Source: Alphaproteobacteria bacterium
Lineage (GTDB): Bacteria > Pseudomonadota > Alphaproteobacteria > Rhizobiales > CAJQND01
NCBI GenBank assembly: GCA_024227565.1
Contig: JAAEUE010000333.1
Span: 1-64,000, forward strand
DNA length: 64,000 nt
Direction: 5' to 3'
This document shows positions 51,694 through 60,644 of the stretch, piece by piece; position 1 is the first letter of the stretch, and each line of letters starts with the position of its first letter. A program made the position numbers and the translations under genes. The notes beneath the pieces were generated by a model that was given only the letters and a program-made list of their open reading frames with translations, did no database searches and was not told where the DNA came from.

Positions 51694-52766
51694 CAGCCTG
51701 CGTCCTTCCAACGGCTGATGCCGTTTTCATAGAGGTCGGCGATGATGTCCTCAATGCCGTATTTCAGCTCATAGCCGGGATAGGCTTCCTGAAAGCGCGA
51801 AATGTCGCTGATCCACCAGATGTGATCGCCTGAGCGATTATCGTCTGAATATGTCCAGTCGAGCTGGCGCCCGGCCTGGTTCTCGCACAGTGTAATTGCC
51901 TCAATCATCGAGCAGGACGAATGACGGCTGCCTCCAATGTTGAATACGGCACCTGATTTTGGCGCCTGGCAAAAGCGCCACAGTGCTTCGACCAGATCGC
52001 TGGAATGAATGTTGTCGCGCACCTGCTTGGCCTTGTAACCGAACACGGTGTAGGGTTGGCCGGTTGCCGTGCACTGCATGAGGTAGGCCAGGAAGCCGTG
52101 CAACTCTGCTCCAGAGTGGCCGGCCCCGGTCAGGCAGCCGCCGCGAAAGCAGCCGGTCTTCATGCCGAAGTAGCGCCCATACTCCTGCACCATGAGGTCT
52201 GCGGCAGCCTTTGAGGCGCCAAAGATGCTGTGTTTACTGGCATCGATGCTCATGTCCTCATCGATCCCGCGTGCGTGGTAGGCATGACTGTGGTCGATCT
52301 CCCAGCGTGTATCTATCTCAACCAGGGGAAGCGAATTTGGCCGGTCACCATAGACCTTGTTGGTGGACATGAAGGCAAATGCGGCATCGGGCGCAAACTT
52401 GCGCGTTGCTTCCAGCATGTTGAGGGTGCCGGTGGCGTTCACCGAAAAATCGGTAAAGGGCTCCCGCGCGGCCCAGTCATGGCTGGGCTGGGCGGCGGCG
52501 TGAACCACGCTGTGGATTTCACCGCTCAACTCTTCAAACAAGCGCATGATCGCATCTGCGTCCCGAATGTCGATTGAGTGGTGGTGATAGCGCTTGCAGC
52601 ATTGTTTAAGGTCTGCGATCCGCCAGCTGGTTGAGGCATTCGCGCCGAAGAAGTATTTGCGCATGTCATTGTCGATGCCATGCACCTCAAGGCCTTGCGC
52701 CGCAAAGTGCAATACGGCCTCGGCGCCGATCAGTCCGCCGGACCCTGTTACGATTACGCAACCCAT
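51693..52766 (-). CDS. NAD-dependent sugar epimerase/dehydratase
   Basis: A 357-residue extended SDR protein with NAD site VTGSGGLIGAEAV and catalytic Tyr/Lys in a HSIFGASKAAAD-type segment where Tyr is replaced by Phe at the usual YxxxK position. FMSTNKVYGDRPN and QVRDNIHSSDL resemble CDP-paratose/tyvelose 2-epimerases. The Tyr-to-Phe change is notable and may mark the 2-epimerase subgroup or an altered activity. It supplies a nucleotide sugar to the cluster. It overlaps GT2 by 13 bases. Confidence 0.78.
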   Translation of the reverse strand: MGCVIVTGSGGLIGAEAVLHFAAQGLEVHGIDNDMRKYFFGANASTSWRIADLKQCCKRYHHHSIDIRDADAIMRLFEELSGEIHSVVHAAAQPSHDWAAREPFTDFSVNATGTLNMLEATRKFAPDAAFAFMSTNKVYGDRPNSLPLVEIDTRWEIDHSHAYHARGIDEDMSIDASKHSIFGASKAAADLMVQEYGRYFGMKTGCFRGGCLTGAGHSGAELHGFLAYLMQCTATGQPYTVFGYKAKQVRDNIHSSDLVEALWRFCQAPKSGAVFNIGGSRHSSCSMIEAITLCENQAGRQLDWTYSDDNRSGDHIWWISDISRFQEAYPGYELKYGIEDIIADLYENGISRWKDAG

Positions 52767-53812
52767 GCTTCGTCTCCCCGTTCAGTGCTGGTGTTTTGTC
52801 CAAGAAGGCGTCCCGCAAGGCCCGGCATCAGGCACATCAGTGCCGCTGCACAGAGCGTGGTGAGGGACTTCAGTGGCTCGCGCCAGAAGGGCTCGAGCGA
52901 ATAGTTGATAGACCTGCGCACGTAAGCCAAGGCCATGGGGCCGTTCTTCATCGCAACCGAACGGCGCGCGTAGTAGCGCATCTGGTAGGCATTGGCGCGG
53001 GCGTGGTGTGTGTTGTAAATCGCCGGTGCGGTTTCCTGCACGTAGGCGTTTATCGCATCCCAGCCTTTATGCATGGCCGGGATGTTGGCGGACAGGCCTT
53101 CGTCATGAATCCTGTAGCAGGTCAAAAACCGGTCGATGCCTTCAAACTTTAGATCAGAATGGATCGCCATTCTGAGCCAGCATTGATGGTCCTCGGCAAA
53201 GCTCAATCCAGGCGCGGACGCGGTCGTGTCGAAATATTCCCTGAGCCCGTCGCCTGATGCCGGCTCCACAATGTCCTGAAAGATAGACCGTCTGAAAAAC
53301 GCAGAAGATCCGCCCGATATGGGGTTTCGGCAGTATACGTCAGCCGCTGTGATGCTGCGCATCTTCGGCCGGAAACTGGTGTTAAGCAGGGCGCCGGTTT
53401 TGTCGATGAATTGGCAACTGCTGTAACTGACGCCCACCTGTGGTTTGGCTTCGAAATGGGCCACGTGAGCGGCAATCTTTTCGCGGTGCCAGAGGTCGTC
53501 AGAATCCAAAAATCCGACGAACTGCCCGCGTGCCAGCGCCATCCCTGCATTGCGGGCATTCGAGACCCCGGCATTCTCCTGCCAGAAATAGCGGATCCTG
53601 GGATCATTGAATGATTTGCAGACGGATGCTGAATGATCGGTCGATCCGTCGTCCACTAAGATCAACTCAAAATCGTCATAGGCTTGCTCGAGAACCGAAT
53701 TAATCGTCTCCGCAAGCACATCACCGGCATTATGAACCGGCACAATCACGCTGACTGCGGGCCCATTGGTATGGCGGCCGTTTGGTCGGCCTGTATCGTT
53801 CTGAAACTTCAT
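52754..53812 (-). CDS. Glycosyltransferase family 2 protein
   Basis: A protein of about 352 residues. The GT-A signature is strong: VSVIVPVHNAGDVLAETINSVL, LILVDDGSTDHS and FVGFLDSDDLW with the metal-binding DSD. A C-terminal membrane segment (LTTLCAAALMCLMPGLAG) is present. ATG at 53812 is chosen since GT2 homology begins just after; the longer frame runs into the divergent deacetylase. First gene of a three-gene coupled unit. Confidence 0.88.
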   Translation of the reverse strand: MKFQNDTGRPNGRHTNGPAVSVIVPVHNAGDVLAETINSVLEQAYDDFELILVDDGSTDHSASVCKSFNDPRIRYFWQENAGVSNARNAGMALARGQFVGFLDSDDLWHREKIAAHVAHFEAKPQVGVSYSSCQFIDKTGALLNTSFRPKMRSITAADVYCRNPISGGSSAFFRRSIFQDIVEPASGDGLREYFDTTASAPGLSFAEDHQCWLRMAIHSDLKFEGIDRFLTCYRIHDEGLSANIPAMHKGWDAINAYVQETAPAIYNTHHARANAYQMRYYARRSVAMKNGPMALAYVRRSINYSLEPFWREPLKSLTTLCAAALMCLMPGLAGRLLGQNTSTERGDEAWVA

Positions 53813-53894
53813 AACTTGTTCCCGTCTCCTAGCCCCGGACAAAGCAAGGCTCATGCCACCGTGGGTGTTTGAAACTGGCCCCCAATTTGAGAGA

Positions 53895-53911
53895 TAGGCA
53901 CGGCATTTGCT
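53895..53911 (+). promoter_or_regulatory. Possible sigma-54 promoter
   Basis: TAGGCACGGCATTTGCT has GG and GC at the -24/-12 distance and matches the TGGCACG-N4-TTGCW consensus at all but one of the conserved positions. It lies about 70 bases before the deacetylase ATG on the same strand. No dedicated enhancer-binding activator is encoded nearby. Confidence 0.35.
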
Positions 53912-53979
53912 CTGTACGGTGCAGGCTGGACGGAGTGTTCTCGTTTGGCGCTGCAGAAACAAACAAGCAAGAACCGCAA

Positions 53980-54693
53980 ATGACGGCATCAAGGCCAGAA
54001 ACTCCGCACCCGCGGCGCCTTCGTTTAACACTGTGTTTTCACGGTGTTGGGGAGATGCCGCACGGCCGTCCCGAGGCTGAAAGGGTTTACTGGCTGTCAG
54101 CAGCAGAGCTGGAGGCGCTGTTCGCTTCACTCGCAGAGTTGGAGGCGCGCCATGATATCGATATCCAACCCGACTTCGACGATGCCAACGAAAGCGACTA
54201 TCTTGTCGCTTTGCCATTGCTTAAACGGTTTTCCAAACGTGGTGCCTTCTTTGTGCCCACCGACCGGATAGATCAACCAGGTTTCCTCACTTCCCGGCAG
54301 ATCAGGCATCTGGCTCAGGAGGGCATGATACTTGGTTCTCACGGCACCGATCACGTGCCCTGGACCGAGCTTTCAAACAACGAGCTCTCACGACAGCTCA
54401 GACACTCCAAACGGGTGCTGGAAAATCTGACAGGAAACCAGGTGAAGGGCGCTGCGGCCCCTCATGGGCTCTGGTCGCCGCGCGTTGTCGGCCAAGTGCT
54501 TGCTGCAGGCTATGAGAGGCTCCACACCTGCGGGGAGAGGCCTTGCGAGCAGTATGGCATGCTGAACCATCGCCTCGTCGTGCGCCGCGGTGATGATGTG
54601 GGCGCGGTGATCTCAAAGAAGCTGCAGATCTTGCGCCGGGTGGCACACAAGGCGAAAGATCTGCATGACAGGCTCTTCGTGACCGCGGCTTAA
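53980..54693 (+). CDS. Polysaccharide deacetylase (NodB/CE4 type)
   Basis: A protein of about 237 residues with CE4 motifs: motif 1 PDFDDANESD (Asp67-Asp68, with Ala where most have Gly) and motif 2 GSHGTDHVPW (His121, His125). APHGLWSPRV fits the motif 3 region. It removes acetyl groups from N-acetylated sugars. No signal peptide is visible with the ATG at 53980, so it would work in the cytosol, as reported for the holdfast deacetylase HfsH. It is divergent from the GT2 gene. Confidence 0.82.
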   Translation: MTASRPETPHPRRLRLTLCFHGVGEMPHGRPEAERVYWLSAAELEALFASLAELEARHDIDIQPDFDDANESDYLVALPLLKRFSKRGAFFVPTDRIDQPGFLTSRQIRHLAQEGMILGSHGTDHVPWTELSNNELSRQLRHSKRVLENLTGNQVKGAAAPHGLWSPRVVGQVLAAGYERLHTCGERPCEQYGMLNHRLVVRRGDDVGAVISKKLQILRRVAHKAKDLHDRLFVTAA

Positions 54694-54797
54694 ACGGGGC
54701 TGGCAGTGTCAGGCAGCGGCTTCAATCAGCGTTGAAAGATGGGCTTGCCACCTCTGTCTTGTTATGACGTGTTGATTGAACTTTGGCGTGCAGGTGA

Positions 54798-54817
54798 CGA
54801 AGGGTTGAGGCCCTTCG
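54798..54817. repeat. Seven-bp hairpin before the aconitase X genes
   Basis: CGAAGGG (54798-54804) and CCCTTCG (54811-54817) pair around a six-base loop, about 76 bases upstream of the aconitase X ATG. No T run follows, so a leader structure or weak terminator after the deacetylase gene is possible. Confidence 0.4.
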
Positions 54818-54892
54818 AGCTGGAGCGCGTGATTTTGTTGCCTCATACAACAAGCGTAGCGGTTGGCGTGGCCTTTCTGCTATCCATCGGGC

Positions 54893-56179
54893 ATGACCAC
54901 GCTTGATCTCAGCGACACAGACCGCGCCGCATATTCTGGCGAACGCGGCCCTGTGCTCCAGTTTGCCGCCCAAATGGTTGTGCGGGCTGGCGAGCTGATG
55001 GGCGCGCGTGATCTGATCGATGTGTCCTTCGTTCATGTGGACGCCTGTCATTACTATGGCCAGGCCCATGTGGATTTTGCCCGCTTTGTGGTTGAGGGCG
55101 GCGGCAAGATGATGGTTCCATCATGGACCAACACAGTGCCGGTGAGCGTCGAGGTGCCCGACATGCGGCCGCCAGAAAAGACGCCTGAGTTTATCGCCGG
55201 TGCCCGTGAACTGATGGGGCTGTACGAGCAGATGGGATGCCGGCCGGTGTGGACATGCGCGCCATATCAGCTGCCCGGTGGGCCAGGTTTGGGCGAGCAC
55301 ATCGTTGGCTCTGAGTCCAATGCAGTCACCTACTACAACTCAGCCGTCGGTGCCCGCACGAACAAGTACGGCGATTTCCTGGATGTTTGCTGCGCTTTGT
55401 TGGGGCGTGTGCCAAATGCTGGGCTGCACCTGGACGATAACCGCCGGGGACAAATTCTCTTTCGCCTTGCCGATGACGTGCCCGAAGCCTTGCGGGCCCA
55501 GGAGATGCTCGCCCATGTGCTCGGCCACCATGTGGGCAAAACCGCAAGATCGGCAATCCCGGTGATCGACGGCCTGCCGGCAAGCACGACCCTCGACAGC
55601 CAGAAGGCCATAAGTGCGGCCACTGCCGCATCGGGCGGTGTGGCGCTGTTTCACGCAGTGGGCGTAACCCCCGAGGCCCCCGATCTAGAGACGGCCCTAG
55701 GCAGCCAGGACCCCGCGCGCGTGGAAACCGTCGATATGGACACCTTGCGAACAGCACGCGATGACTTGTCCACCGCAAGCCCAGGACCGCTCGACATGGT
55801 GGCGCTTGGCACACCGCATTTCTCGTTCACCGAATTCGCCCGGCTTGTAGACTTGATGAAAGGTCAAAACGTGGCCAGCGGCCTCATCGTGTATGTGTCC
55901 ACCAGCCGCCATGTGCGCGAACTGGCCGCACAAAAAGGTTGGGTTGAGGAACTGGAGCGCGCCGGCGTTCAGATCATCGTGGACACGTGCACCTATTTCA
56001 CTCCCGCCGTGCGTGGCGCAACGGGGCGGGTGATGACGAATTCTGCCAAGTGGGCCTACTACGCTCCGGGCATGTTGCCGGTGGAGGTTTGCTTCGGCAG
56101 CCTGGAAGATTGCGTGCGCTCGGCGGTGGCAAGTGAAGTGAAACGTGATGAAAGCCTGTGGCAGGGGAGGCCCACATGA
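54893..56179 (+). CDS. Aconitase X large (catalytic) subunit
   Basis: A protein of about 428 residues of the aconitase X (AcnX, DUF521) family: GSESNAVTYYNSAVGARTNKYGDFLD, VDTCTYFTP with a cluster Cys, and VMTNSAKWAYYAPG. Bacterial two-subunit members include cis-3-hydroxy-L-proline dehydratases, which make delta-1-pyrroline-2-carboxylate using an iron-sulfur cluster; archaeal ones dehydrate mevalonate 5-phosphate. The former fits a proteobacterium and the peptidase next door. Its TGA overlaps the ATG of the small subunit. Confidence 0.87.
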   Translation: MTTLDLSDTDRAAYSGERGPVLQFAAQMVVRAGELMGARDLIDVSFVHVDACHYYGQAHVDFARFVVEGGGKMMVPSWTNTVPVSVEVPDMRPPEKTPEFIAGARELMGLYEQMGCRPVWTCAPYQLPGGPGLGEHIVGSESNAVTYYNSAVGARTNKYGDFLDVCCALLGRVPNAGLHLDDNRRGQILFRLADDVPEALRAQEMLAHVLGHHVGKTARSAIPVIDGLPASTTLDSQKAISAATAASGGVALFHAVGVTPEAPDLETALGSQDPARVETVDMDTLRTARDDLSTASPGPLDMVALGTPHFSFTEFARLVDLMKGQNVASGLIVYVSTSRHVRELAAQKGWVEELERAGVQIIVDTCTYFTPAVRGATGRVMTNSAKWAYYAPGMLPVEVCFGSLEDCVRSAVASEVKRDESLWQGRPT

Positions 56180-56583
56180 TTGCCGTGACGGTGCTCCATG
56201 AAGGCGATGCGGAAGGCCCTTTGCTCGTGTTGGATGAACCCTTGAGCTTCTGGGGCGGGTTTGATCCGCAAACCGGACGGGTGGTCGATCAGCATCATCC
56301 GCAAGCCGGTGCGCTGGCCGGTGGAACCGTTTTGGCCCTGCCGGAAACACGTGGCTCTGCGGGCACTCCGGCCGGTGTCGCAGAAGCCATTCGCAAAGGC
56401 TGCGGCCCAGTGGCCATCATCACGGCGAAAAAAGACGTCAATCTTGTGGCTGGTGTCATGACGGCCCGTCAGCTTTATGATATCTGCGTGCCCGTGGTTG
56501 AGGTTGCACAAGATGAGTTGAGCAAGCTCACAACCGGGCAGACGGCGCGCCTCAGCGGCGGAAACTTGACCATCCTTCCTTAG
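56176..56583 (+). CDS. Aconitase X small (swivel, DUF126) subunit
   Basis: A protein of about 135 residues of the DUF126 family, the swivelling domain of aconitase X: LSFWGGFDPQTGRVVDQHHP, and the ETRGSAGTPAGVAEAI stretch with the conserved Ser that contacts substrate. It pairs with the upstream subunit. GGGGAGG lies just before the ATG, which overlaps the upstream stop (ATGA). Confidence 0.87.
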   Translation: MIAVTVLHEGDAEGPLLVLDEPLSFWGGFDPQTGRVVDQHHPQAGALAGGTVLALPETRGSAGTPAGVAEAIRKGCGPVAIITAKKDVNLVAGVMTARQLYDICVPVVEVAQDELSKLTTGQTARLSGGNLTILP

Positions 56584-56596
56584 TGGGGACACCAAC

Positions 56597-58543
56597 TTGG
56601 ACAAACGCATCAAGCCCTACGGCACCTGGGCCTCACCCATCAGCGCTGATCTTGTGGCGGGGAAATCCCTGCGGCTCGGTCAGGTGCAAGGGGTCGGAGA
56701 CGATCTTTACTGGACCGAGGGGCGGCCCGCTGATAGCGGCCGCATCACCATCGTGCACCGGGACGCAGAAGGCGGCATGGTCGATCTGTTGCCGCCGCCC
56801 TATTCGGCGCGGTCCAGCGTGCATGAATACGGCGGAGGAGAGCTCCTGGCGACCACGTCGGGGATCTATTTCGTGAACGCGGATGATCAGGAGGTTTACA
56901 CAGTTGAGACTGACGGAACCATCACGCGCCTCACCGAGACCAAGGGATGGCGTTTTTCCGATCTGTGCTTGGACCAGGCCCATAACCGGCTGATCGCCGT
57001 TGCGGAGATCCACAAGGAAGATCACGATCCGGAACCGGCCAATGCATTGGCCGCCATTTCCCTGCAGCAAGACCAGCTTGGAAGCGTTCGGCTTCTGGCT
57101 CAGGGACAGGATTTTTATGCCAGCCCCAGGTTGTCACCAGATGGCCAAACATTGGCGTGGCTGGAATGGTCGCTGCCCCACATGCCGTGGGAGGATGCAA
57201 CTCTGAAGACCGCCGCGCCGGATGCCGATGGGCTCAGTGACGTTCGCACCATTGCAGGCGGCGATGGCACGGCTGCATTCCAACCTGCCTGGAGCGCAGA
57301 CGGCGCGCTGTTCTTCGTTTGGGACCAATCAGGCTGGGGTAACCTGCATCGGCTCGGCGAGGATGGCCCGGAATGCATCTGTCAGCATCCGGCTGAGTTC
57401 GGTTTGCCCTTATGGGCGCTGGGGGCCAAGTCGTACGCAATTTTGCCCGATGGCCGTCTGTTCGTGACGTACTTCGAAGAAGGCCGGTCAAACGCCGCGC
57501 TGCTAACGCCGGAAACCGGTGCTCTCGCACCGTTGAAGACCGGCCTGAGCAATGTTTTTGGCCCAACCTTGCTGGGCGGCAAGGTTGCAGCCCAAATCAC
57601 TTCCCACACCGAAGCGCCGGCCATCGGCCTAATTGATCTGGACGGGAGTGTCAGCATCGTTCGCAGATCCGCTGAGTTTGATCTTGCGCCCGAGGCCTTT
57701 TCTGCGGGCCAAGTTTTGAAGCTTCAGGGCAAGGAGGGGCGCACCACCTGGGCGCTCTATTACCCGCCTGCTAGCGTAGATCACGCCGGCCCTGAGGGCG
57801 ACGCGCCGCCGATGCTGGTGTCAGCCCATGGCGGCCCGACCGGCATGGCCGACCGGGGCCTGAAGCTGAAGGTGCAATATTGGACCAGCCGCGGCTTTGC
57901 CTATCTGGATGTGGACTATGCCGGCAGCTGGGGCTATGGCCGCGCCTATCGCGAAGCGCTTAATGGTCAGTGGGGCGTTGCCGATGTGGAGGACGTTATC
58001 GCCGCCAGCGAAGCAGTGGTGGCCAAAGGGCTCGCCGACCCCGGAAAACTCATGATCTCTGGCGGCAGCGCGGGCGGCTACACCGTGCTGAGTGCTCTGG
58101 CGTTCCACGATCTTTATGCGGCGGGCGCCTCCTATTATGGCGTTGCTGACTTGGAGAAGCTTCTGGCACTCACCCATAAGTTTGAGTCTGGTTATCTCTA
58201 CGCATTGACCGGCACGCAATCTGGCAACACGGAGGCGGTCTTCAGGGAACGCTCACCCCTGGAGCATGCCGACCAGATCTCGTCCCCGGTGATCTTCTTT
58301 CAGGGAGACAAGGATTTTGTGGTGCCGCCGGGTCAAAGCCGGGACATGGCCGCTTCGCTTGAGAGCCGGGGCGTGCCGGTTGCCTATTTTGAGTTCGCCG
58401 GCGAAGGGCACGGCTTTAGGGCTGCTGCAACAATTGCTCAAAGTTTGCAGGCAGAATATGCCTTTTATGCCAGGGTGCTGAATCTCGCCGTGGAAGAGAA
58501 TTTGGCTGAAATCAATATCAAAAATGAAGGTGCGCTCACGTGA
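56597..58543 (+). CDS. S9 family (prolyl oligopeptidase type) peptidase
   Basis: A 648-residue protein. A seven-bladed propeller region (about 1-390) precedes an alpha/beta-hydrolase peptidase with Ser in ISGGSAGGYTVLSAL, Asp in QGDKDFVVPPGQ and His in AGEGHGFRAA. Members cleave small peptides, often after proline or dipeptide-wise. TTG at 56597 is the start, with GGGGA upstream. No signal peptide, so cytosolic. It sits between the aconitase X and threonine aldolase genes in one operon. Confidence 0.9.
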   Translation: MDKRIKPYGTWASPISADLVAGKSLRLGQVQGVGDDLYWTEGRPADSGRITIVHRDAEGGMVDLLPPPYSARSSVHEYGGGELLATTSGIYFVNADDQEVYTVETDGTITRLTETKGWRFSDLCLDQAHNRLIAVAEIHKEDHDPEPANALAAISLQQDQLGSVRLLAQGQDFYASPRLSPDGQTLAWLEWSLPHMPWEDATLKTAAPDADGLSDVRTIAGGDGTAAFQPAWSADGALFFVWDQSGWGNLHRLGEDGPECICQHPAEFGLPLWALGAKSYAILPDGRLFVTYFEEGRSNAALLTPETGALAPLKTGLSNVFGPTLLGGKVAAQITSHTEAPAIGLIDLDGSVSIVRRSAEFDLAPEAFSAGQVLKLQGKEGRTTWALYYPPASVDHAGPEGDAPPMLVSAHGGPTGMADRGLKLKVQYWTSRGFAYLDVDYAGSWGYGRAYREALNGQWGVADVEDVIAASEAVVAKGLADPGKLMISGGSAGGYTVLSALAFHDLYAAGASYYGVADLEKLLALTHKFESGYLYALTGTQSGNTEAVFRERSPLEHADQISSPVIFFQGDKDFVVPPGQSRDMAASLESRGVPVAYFEFAGEGHGFRAAATIAQSLQAEYAFYARVLNLAVEENLAEINIKNEGALT

Positions 58544-59598
58544 ACTTTGCCTCTGACAATGCTTATGGCGTCTCGCCGGAAATCATCGAAGCGCTTGCGG
58601 CCGTGAATGCAGGTGCCGTTGGATCGTATGGGGGAGATGAGACAACTGCTCGCCTGGGCGAGAAGATGTCGGAAGTGTTTGAGAAAGATGTCGCGGTGTT
58701 CCCCGTGCCCTCAGGCACCGGCTCCAATGCCCTGTCGCTTTCCACCATGGTGCCATCATTTGGCGCCGTCCTATGTCACGAAGAAGCGCATATCAATGTG
58801 GACGAATGCGGTGCGGTTGAGCTTTATTGCGGCGGATGTAAACTGATCGGGCTTGCCGGCACCGGCGCAAAACTAACCGCCGAAGGGCTTACGGAGCGGC
58901 TGGCGGGATTTGTGCGCGGCGATCACGACCCGCGCCGGTCTGCGGTGAGCATTACCCAGGCAACGGAGCTTGGCACAGTCTATTCCGTGGAGGAAATTAC
59001 GGCCATTGGAGATCTGTGCAAAGAAAACGGTATGCGATTGCACATGGATGGCGCCCGGTTTGCCAACGCGCTGGTGTCGCTTGGCTGCACGCCGGCAGAG
59101 ATGACCTGGAAGGCAGGCGTCGATGCGCTGTCTTTCGGCGTTACGAAGAATGGCGGCATGATCACCGATGCGGTGGTGTTCTTCGATAGCGCCCTGGCAG
59201 AAGACTTCGATCGCCGGCGATTGCAGGGTGGTCACCTTATCGCCAAGGGGCGCTATGCGTCGGCGCAGGTTTTGGCGTATCTGGAAGATGATCTGTGGCT
59301 GGACAATGCCCGGCACGCCAACAGCTTGGCGGCAAAACTGAGCGCCAGGTTGGCTGCGGTCGAAGGAGTTCGATTGCACACTAAAACACAGGCCAATGAG
59401 GTCTTCGCGGTGCTCCCGCCCCATGTCCACCAGGCGTTGCAGGACGCGGGGGCCATCTATCATTGCTGGCCGCCAAACCAGAACAGCGGGCCTGTGCCTG
59501 CGGTGCCCGGCGAAGTTCTTGCGCGCTTGGTGTTGTCCTTCGGCACAGCTGAAGCTGACGCGGATCAGTTCATAGAAGCTGCGATTGGCGCTTCTTAA
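58540..59598 (+). CDS. Low-specificity L-threonine aldolase family protein
   Basis: A 352-residue PLP enzyme of fold-type I, threonine aldolase family: YGGDETTARLGEKMSEVF, GLHMDGARFANAL-like segment (here RLHMDGARFANALVSL) and the PLP Lys in SFGVTKNGGMI. It splits L-threonine or related 3-hydroxy amino acids to glycine and an aldehyde. GTG start overlaps the peptidase TGA (GTGA). In this operon it may act on a hydroxy amino acid from peptide breakdown. Confidence 0.88.
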   Translation: MNFASDNAYGVSPEIIEALAAVNAGAVGSYGGDETTARLGEKMSEVFEKDVAVFPVPSGTGSNALSLSTMVPSFGAVLCHEEAHINVDECGAVELYCGGCKLIGLAGTGAKLTAEGLTERLAGFVRGDHDPRRSAVSITQATELGTVYSVEEITAIGDLCKENGMRLHMDGARFANALVSLGCTPAEMTWKAGVDALSFGVTKNGGMITDAVVFFDSALAEDFDRRRLQGGHLIAKGRYASAQVLAYLEDDLWLDNARHANSLAAKLSARLAAVEGVRLHTKTQANEVFAVLPPHVHQALQDAGAIYHCWPPNQNSGPVPAVPGEVLARLVLSFGTAEADADQFIEAAIGAS

Positions 59599-59605
59599 GC
59601 TGTGC

Positions 59606-59911
59606 TTACTGTTCTTTGCGGAACAGGACTTCGCCGCGCCGCGCAACCAGCATCAACTCCAGTGTGACTGGATGGAAGTAGGCTTCCACCCGCTTACCCT
59701 CCGGTGACGTGCCGTAGGCTTCGTAGCAGCCGCCATCTTCCTTCACGTGCCGCACCGTCCAGCCGTCCGCCTTCATCTTGTCTTCAAGCTGTGTGGTCGT
59801 CTTCCAGGCGGCGCGGTCTGTGGTGCTGCACTCATAAAGTCCTGTTGCCCCAGACGGCCAGGCCAGGAAGATTACAGGCAAAAGCCCAAGCGCAAATCCG
59901 AGCTGTTTCAT
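59606..59911 (-). CDS. Small exported PepSY-like protein
   Basis: A protein of about 101 residues with a signal peptide (LGFALGLLPVIFLAWPSGATG) and a mature part resembling a PepSY-type domain: LEDKMKADGWTVRHVKEDGGCYEAYGTSPEGKRVEAYFHPVTLELM. Two Cys may pair. PepSY proteins bind or restrain partners in the periplasm, and often accompany ferric-reductase-like membrane proteins, as here 13 bases upstream. Confidence 0.77.
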   Translation of the reverse strand: MKQLGFALGLLPVIFLAWPSGATGLYECSTTDRAAWKTTTQLEDKMKADGWTVRHVKEDGGCYEAYGTSPEGKRVEAYFHPVTLELMLVARRGEVLFRKEQ

Positions 59912-59924
59912 CTTGTCGTGTCCT

Positions 59925-60617
59925 TTAAGATGTTGGGGAAGCGGGATCCAAAGCGCTGCCGCGCTGTTTGCCGCTGATGAGTTTCCAAATCCGGTAGGCT
60001 TGCAACAGCGCCAATGGAACGAAATGCACCAGCGCCGGTCCGAAATTGTTATGCACGAACATCCAGTGCACAAGCGTGAGCAGGGCAGCGCCATAGACCC
60101 AGCGCTGCAACGGCTGCCACGCCGATAAGAGCAAACGTTGCGAAGCGTTGTTACTGGTAAAACCAAGCGGCAGAAATATGGCGAAGGCCGCCCAGCCGGT
60201 CCAGATGCCAAGCGCGAAGAATTCATCCAGCATCGCCTTCAGCGTCTGCATATCGACGATGTAGAGCACCGTGTGCAGAACGGCGTAGAGGAATGCCGCA
60301 ACACCGAAATAGCGCCGGCGGCGCATCAGCCATACCGGCCAGCGTGCCTTGGGAAAGAGCATTCTGAGCGGCGTGATGGCCATGGCGATGATCATGAAAC
60401 GGGCCGCGAACTCCCCTGTGGGGTGCAGAAGTCCTTCTGCATTCGCGTTGCCCGAGGCCAATCCAGCAACCATCGGAATTGACGGAATGGCTAGGAGAGC
60501 CCAGAGAAAGTACCGGGAATTCAATATGTTAGAAACGTTAGCCAAGACTGTTCTCAATGCTGCTTTAGGCGCCGACACCTGTGTGACGTGCAGACGGGTG
60601 GATGTCCGTCGCCGCAA
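59925..60617 (-). CDS. Ferric-reductase-like transmembrane protein (MsrQ-type)
   Basis: A membrane protein of up to 230 residues with about six hydrophobic segments and the ferric reductase-like core: LHPTGEFAARFMI, FLYAVLHTVLYIV and TLVHWMFVHNNFGP, whose His could bind b-type haem as in MsrQ/YedZ. The start is uncertain: the longest frame uses TTG and no ATG precedes the first membrane segment. No msrP lies nearby. It probably works with the PepSY-like gene downstream. Confidence 0.75.
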   Translation of the reverse strand: MRRRTSTRLHVTQVSAPKAALRTVLANVSNILNSRYFLWALLAIPSIPMVAGLASGNANAEGLLHPTGEFAARFMIIAMAITPLRMLFPKARWPVWLMRRRRYFGVAAFLYAVLHTVLYIVDMQTLKAMLDEFFALGIWTGWAAFAIFLPLGFTSNNASQRLLLSAWQPLQRWVYGAALLTLVHWMFVHNNFGPALVHFVPLALLQAYRIWKLISGKQRGSALDPASPTS

Positions 60618-60644
60618 GTTCGAATATTTCTCTGGCCGGCGCGA

